15,478 bases of DNA from an uncultured Mesorhizobium sp. Lineage in GTDB: Bacteria; Pseudomonadota; Alphaproteobacteria; Rhizobiales; Rhizobiaceae. The DNA lies in NCBI GenBank assembly GCA_950071955.1, contig CATMOC010000020.1:1-15478 (forward strand), read 5' to 3'. Position 1 is the first letter of the stretch; every line of letters starts with the position of its first letter. The notes under the pieces were generated by a model. That model searched no databases. It was not told where the DNA came from and was given only the letters and a program-made list of their open reading frames with translations. Positions 13,710 to 15,478 of the stretch are shown piece by piece. A program made the position numbers and the translations under genes.

Positions 13710-14726
13710 TCAGGCCTGTGTTTGCCGTGGCGGAAGGTTTGGCAGTCTCAGTTCACGATTTCCGGTGATGCCCTTCGGCCGCAGCATGAGGACGATGAGC
13801 ATGATGATCGCTAGGCCGACCTCGCGCAGGCCGGGCATCGCCGGGACCGTCAGCCCGACGACCGTGAACCCGCCGGCCACGGTGCGGAGCATCTCGCCCA
13901 GGAACGCGATCACGATGGCGCCGATCACGGCACCCGAAAGGCTGTGCTGGCCACCGATGACGAGCATCGCAAGGGTGAGGAAGGTCAGTTCCAGGTAGAA
14001 CTGGCTGACGGAGAGTATGCCGATCGCGTGGCCTTGCAGGACGCCGCTGGCTCCCACGACCGCCGCCGACAGGACGAAGGCGGCGAGCCGCAACCGGCGG
14101 ACCGCGATGCCCGACGCGAGCGCGGCCGCCTCGTCCTCGCGCGAGGCCCGCAGCATCAGGCCGGCCCGCGAACCGGCGAACACGCTCGCCACCAGCAGCG
14201 AGGCGAGCACGACGGCCGTGGCGATGGGCAGGTTCACCGCGAGCGGCAGGCCGATCAGCGAGGCCGTGCCCTTGGTCAGACCGGTCGCATGCGACATGGT
14301 CGTGTTGACGATGGCAAGGAACGCCAGCGTCGCGATGCTGGCGCCGATGCCGGCCAGCCGCACGACGGCGACGCCGAAGACGGCGGCCACGATCGCGGCG
14401 AGCAGCATCCCCGTGGCCATGCCGCCCCAGAGCCCCAGGTCGGTCGACAGCACGAAGGCCGGAAGGTCGGGCAGGAACACCTTCTTGGTGATCACGGGGA
14501 TGGTGAACCACGCCGCCGCATAGGCCGCGATCCCGGCGAAAGCCGCATGCCCGAACGAAAGGATGCCGGTGTTCGACACGAAGATGGAGAGCCCGATCAC
14601 GAAGGCCAGCTTGACCATCATGTCGATCGCGAAGCGCGCCGTCGCGGCCGAACCCAGATAGCCGGGCAGCGTCGCCAGCAGGATCATGCCCGCGAGGAGG
14701 AGATATGTCTGCACCCGGCCGGACAT
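13710..14726 (-). CDS. livM: branched-chain amino acid-type ABC transporter permease LivM
   Basis: The product is 338 residues, a normal length for LivM, with about nine to ten hydrophobic segments. LSFGHAAFAGIAAYAAAW (about residues 55-72) and the cytoplasmic coupling motif GGQHSLSGAVIGAIVIAFLGEML (about 256-278) are family signatures. It forms the inner-membrane channel with LivH. The ATG shares one base with the livH stop codon, so translation is coupled. The HAAT family carries branched-chain amino acids but also other acids, amides and aromatic compounds; the adjacent dehydrogenase and BKACE suggest a hydroxy or keto acid. The ATPases and binding protein are not in the window and are presumably upstream. 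Confidence 0.93.
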   Translation of the reverse strand: MSGRVQTYLLLAGMILLATLPGYLGSAATARFAIDMMVKLAFVIGLSIFVSNTGILSFGHAAFAGIAAYAAAWFTIPVITKKVFLPDLPAFVLSTDLGLWGGMATGMLLAAIVAAVFGVAVVRLAGIGASIATLAFLAIVNTTMSHATGLTKGTASLIGLPLAVNLPIATAVVLASLLVASVFAGSRAGLMLRASREDEAAALASGIAVRRLRLAAFVLSAAVVGASGVLQGHAIGILSVSQFYLELTFLTLAMLVIGGQHSLSGAVIGAIVIAFLGEMLRTVAGGFTVVGLTVPAMPGLREVGLAIIMLIVLMLRPKGITGNRELRLPNLPPRQTQA

Positions 14727-15478
14727 CAGACGCGCTCTCGCGCGGAGGCGGGACGGAAGAGCCCCTGCGGCCGCAGCACGAGGACCATGATGACCGCCAG
14801 GTAGACGAAGGCCTCGCGGAAGGGCCGCAGGTCGGTGGGGAGCAGCACCTGCAGGAACACCGTCACCATGCCGACGGCCAGGCCGCCGAGGACTGCGCCC
14901 GGGAGGCTGCCCATGCCGCCGACCACGGTCGCCACGAAGCCGATCAGCGCCAGGTGCAGCCCGAGGCGGGGCTCCACCACCCCCGTCTGGGCGACGTAGA
15001 GTACCGCCGCCGAGGAGGCCAGGATGCCGCTGAGGCCGAACGCCACCGCGATGACCCGGTTGGCCCGGATGCCGAGCAGCCGCGCCATCTGGAAGTCCAC
15101 CGCGGCCGCCCGCATCTCCACGCCGATCCGCGTCTTCCTCAGGAAGGCGCCCGTGGCCAGGAGCAGGAAGATCGTCACCCCGATCGTGACGATCTGGATC
15201 ATGGGCACGCGGATGTCGCCGATCATGAGCGGCTGCGAAAGCGAAGGCAGGATGTTCAATCCCATCGGGCGGGCTCCGAAGATCAGGACCAGGGTGTTCT
15301 GCAGGAGGTAGCTTAGCGCGAAGCTGGTGATCAGGAGGGTCGAGGGATTGGCCCCGCGCACGGGACGGAAGGCCAGCCGCTCGGACAGCAGCGCCAGCAG
15401 CAGCGCGCCGCCCGCGGCGAAGAACAGCGCGACGGGAAAGCCCAGCCCGATCGCCAGCACGAGGATATAGACGGTCAC
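14726..15478 (-). CDS. livH: branched-chain amino acid-type ABC transporter permease LivH, partial
   Basis: About 250 residues are visible and the reading frame continues through the right edge, so the true N-terminus (roughly 35-45 residues in the family) is missing; the GTG at the edge is an internal valine codon. Multiple membrane segments and the coupling motif GGMGSLPGAVLGGLAVGMV near the C-terminus identify it, along with RAAAVDFQMARLLGIRANRVIAVAF in the loop typical of LivH. It pairs with LivM as the second permease subunit. Confidence 0.93.
   Translation of the reverse strand: MTVYILVLAIGLGFPVALFFAAGGALLLALLSERLAFRPVRGANPSTLLITSFALSYLLQNTLVLIFGARPMGLNILPSLSQPLMIGDIRVPMIQIVTIGVTIFLLLATGAFLRKTRIGVEMRAAAVDFQMARLLGIRANRVIAVAFGLSGILASSAAVLYVAQTGVVEPRLGLHLALIGFVATVVGGMGSLPGAVLGGLAVGMVTVFLQVLLPTDLRPFREAFVYLAVIMVLVLRPQGLFRPASARERV

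Noticed and set aside
1..15478. CRISPR arrays, insertion sequences, phage genes or toxin-antitoxin pairs
   Set aside because: No regular spaced repeats, transposase motifs, integrase motifs or paired small genes were seen on either strand.

Overview
The window looks like chromosomal DNA of a high-GC alphaproteobacterium, most likely a Hyphomicrobiales species of the Mesorhizobium/Phyllobacteriaceae type. This is inferred from strong G/C bias at third codon positions, a rhizobial-style FnrN (CX2CX7C), a FixN/CcoN N-terminus resembling rhizobial FixN, and a YcgN/OmpA/SIMPL gene set typical of that order. I see no insertion sequence, phage gene, CRISPR array or other sign of recent transfer.

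Left part (1 to about 7.3 kb), a microaerobic/anaerobic module. The N-terminal third of cbb3 cytochrome oxidase subunit I (ccoN/fixN) leaves the window on the minus strand. An FNR/FixK box separates it from a divergent hemerythrin-domain gene, followed by a small exported protein. The oxygen sensor-regulator fnrN and the oxygen-independent haem synthesis gene hemN are divergent and share a second FNR/FixK box. Downstream of hemN lie a 63-residue unknown protein and an HSDL2-like short-chain dehydrogenase whose catalytic serine position is alanine. Facing these on the minus strand is a 708-residue fusion of a DEDDh 3'-5' exonuclease, a CBS pair and a DUF294-type nucleotidyltransferase. A near-perfect FNR/FixK box sits just upstream of it, so this uncharacterised protein is probably part of the same oxygen-controlled regulon.

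Middle part (7.4 to 11.6 kb), envelope and housekeeping genes. An OmpA-family protein with a very long Pro/Ala-rich region ends at a strong 16-bp stem terminator. It is divergent from a YcgN-type Cys-cluster protein. Next come a small exported basic protein and a convergent SIMPL-domain periplasmic protein, with a hairpin between them, and then a CAU-anticodon tRNA that resembles the lysidine-modified tRNA-Ile2.

Right part (11.7 kb to end), a catabolic locus on the minus strand. LivH- and LivM-type ABC permeases (livH cut by the window edge) are translationally coupled. They are followed by a CRYL1-like 3-hydroxyacid dehydrogenase and, 4 bp later, a beta-keto acid cleavage enzyme (BKACE, DUF849). 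The logic is uptake of an acid, oxidation of a 3-hydroxy acid to a 3-keto acid, then cleavage with acetyl-CoA; the substrate cannot be read from the sequence. A promoter-like TTGACG-17-TTAACT before the dehydrogenase is bracketed by two copies of a 14-bp repeat exactly 40 bp apart, a convincing candidate operator pair. No stretch above 300 bases lacks a gene; the longest gap (about 260 bases, 9890-10150) holds two small dyads.
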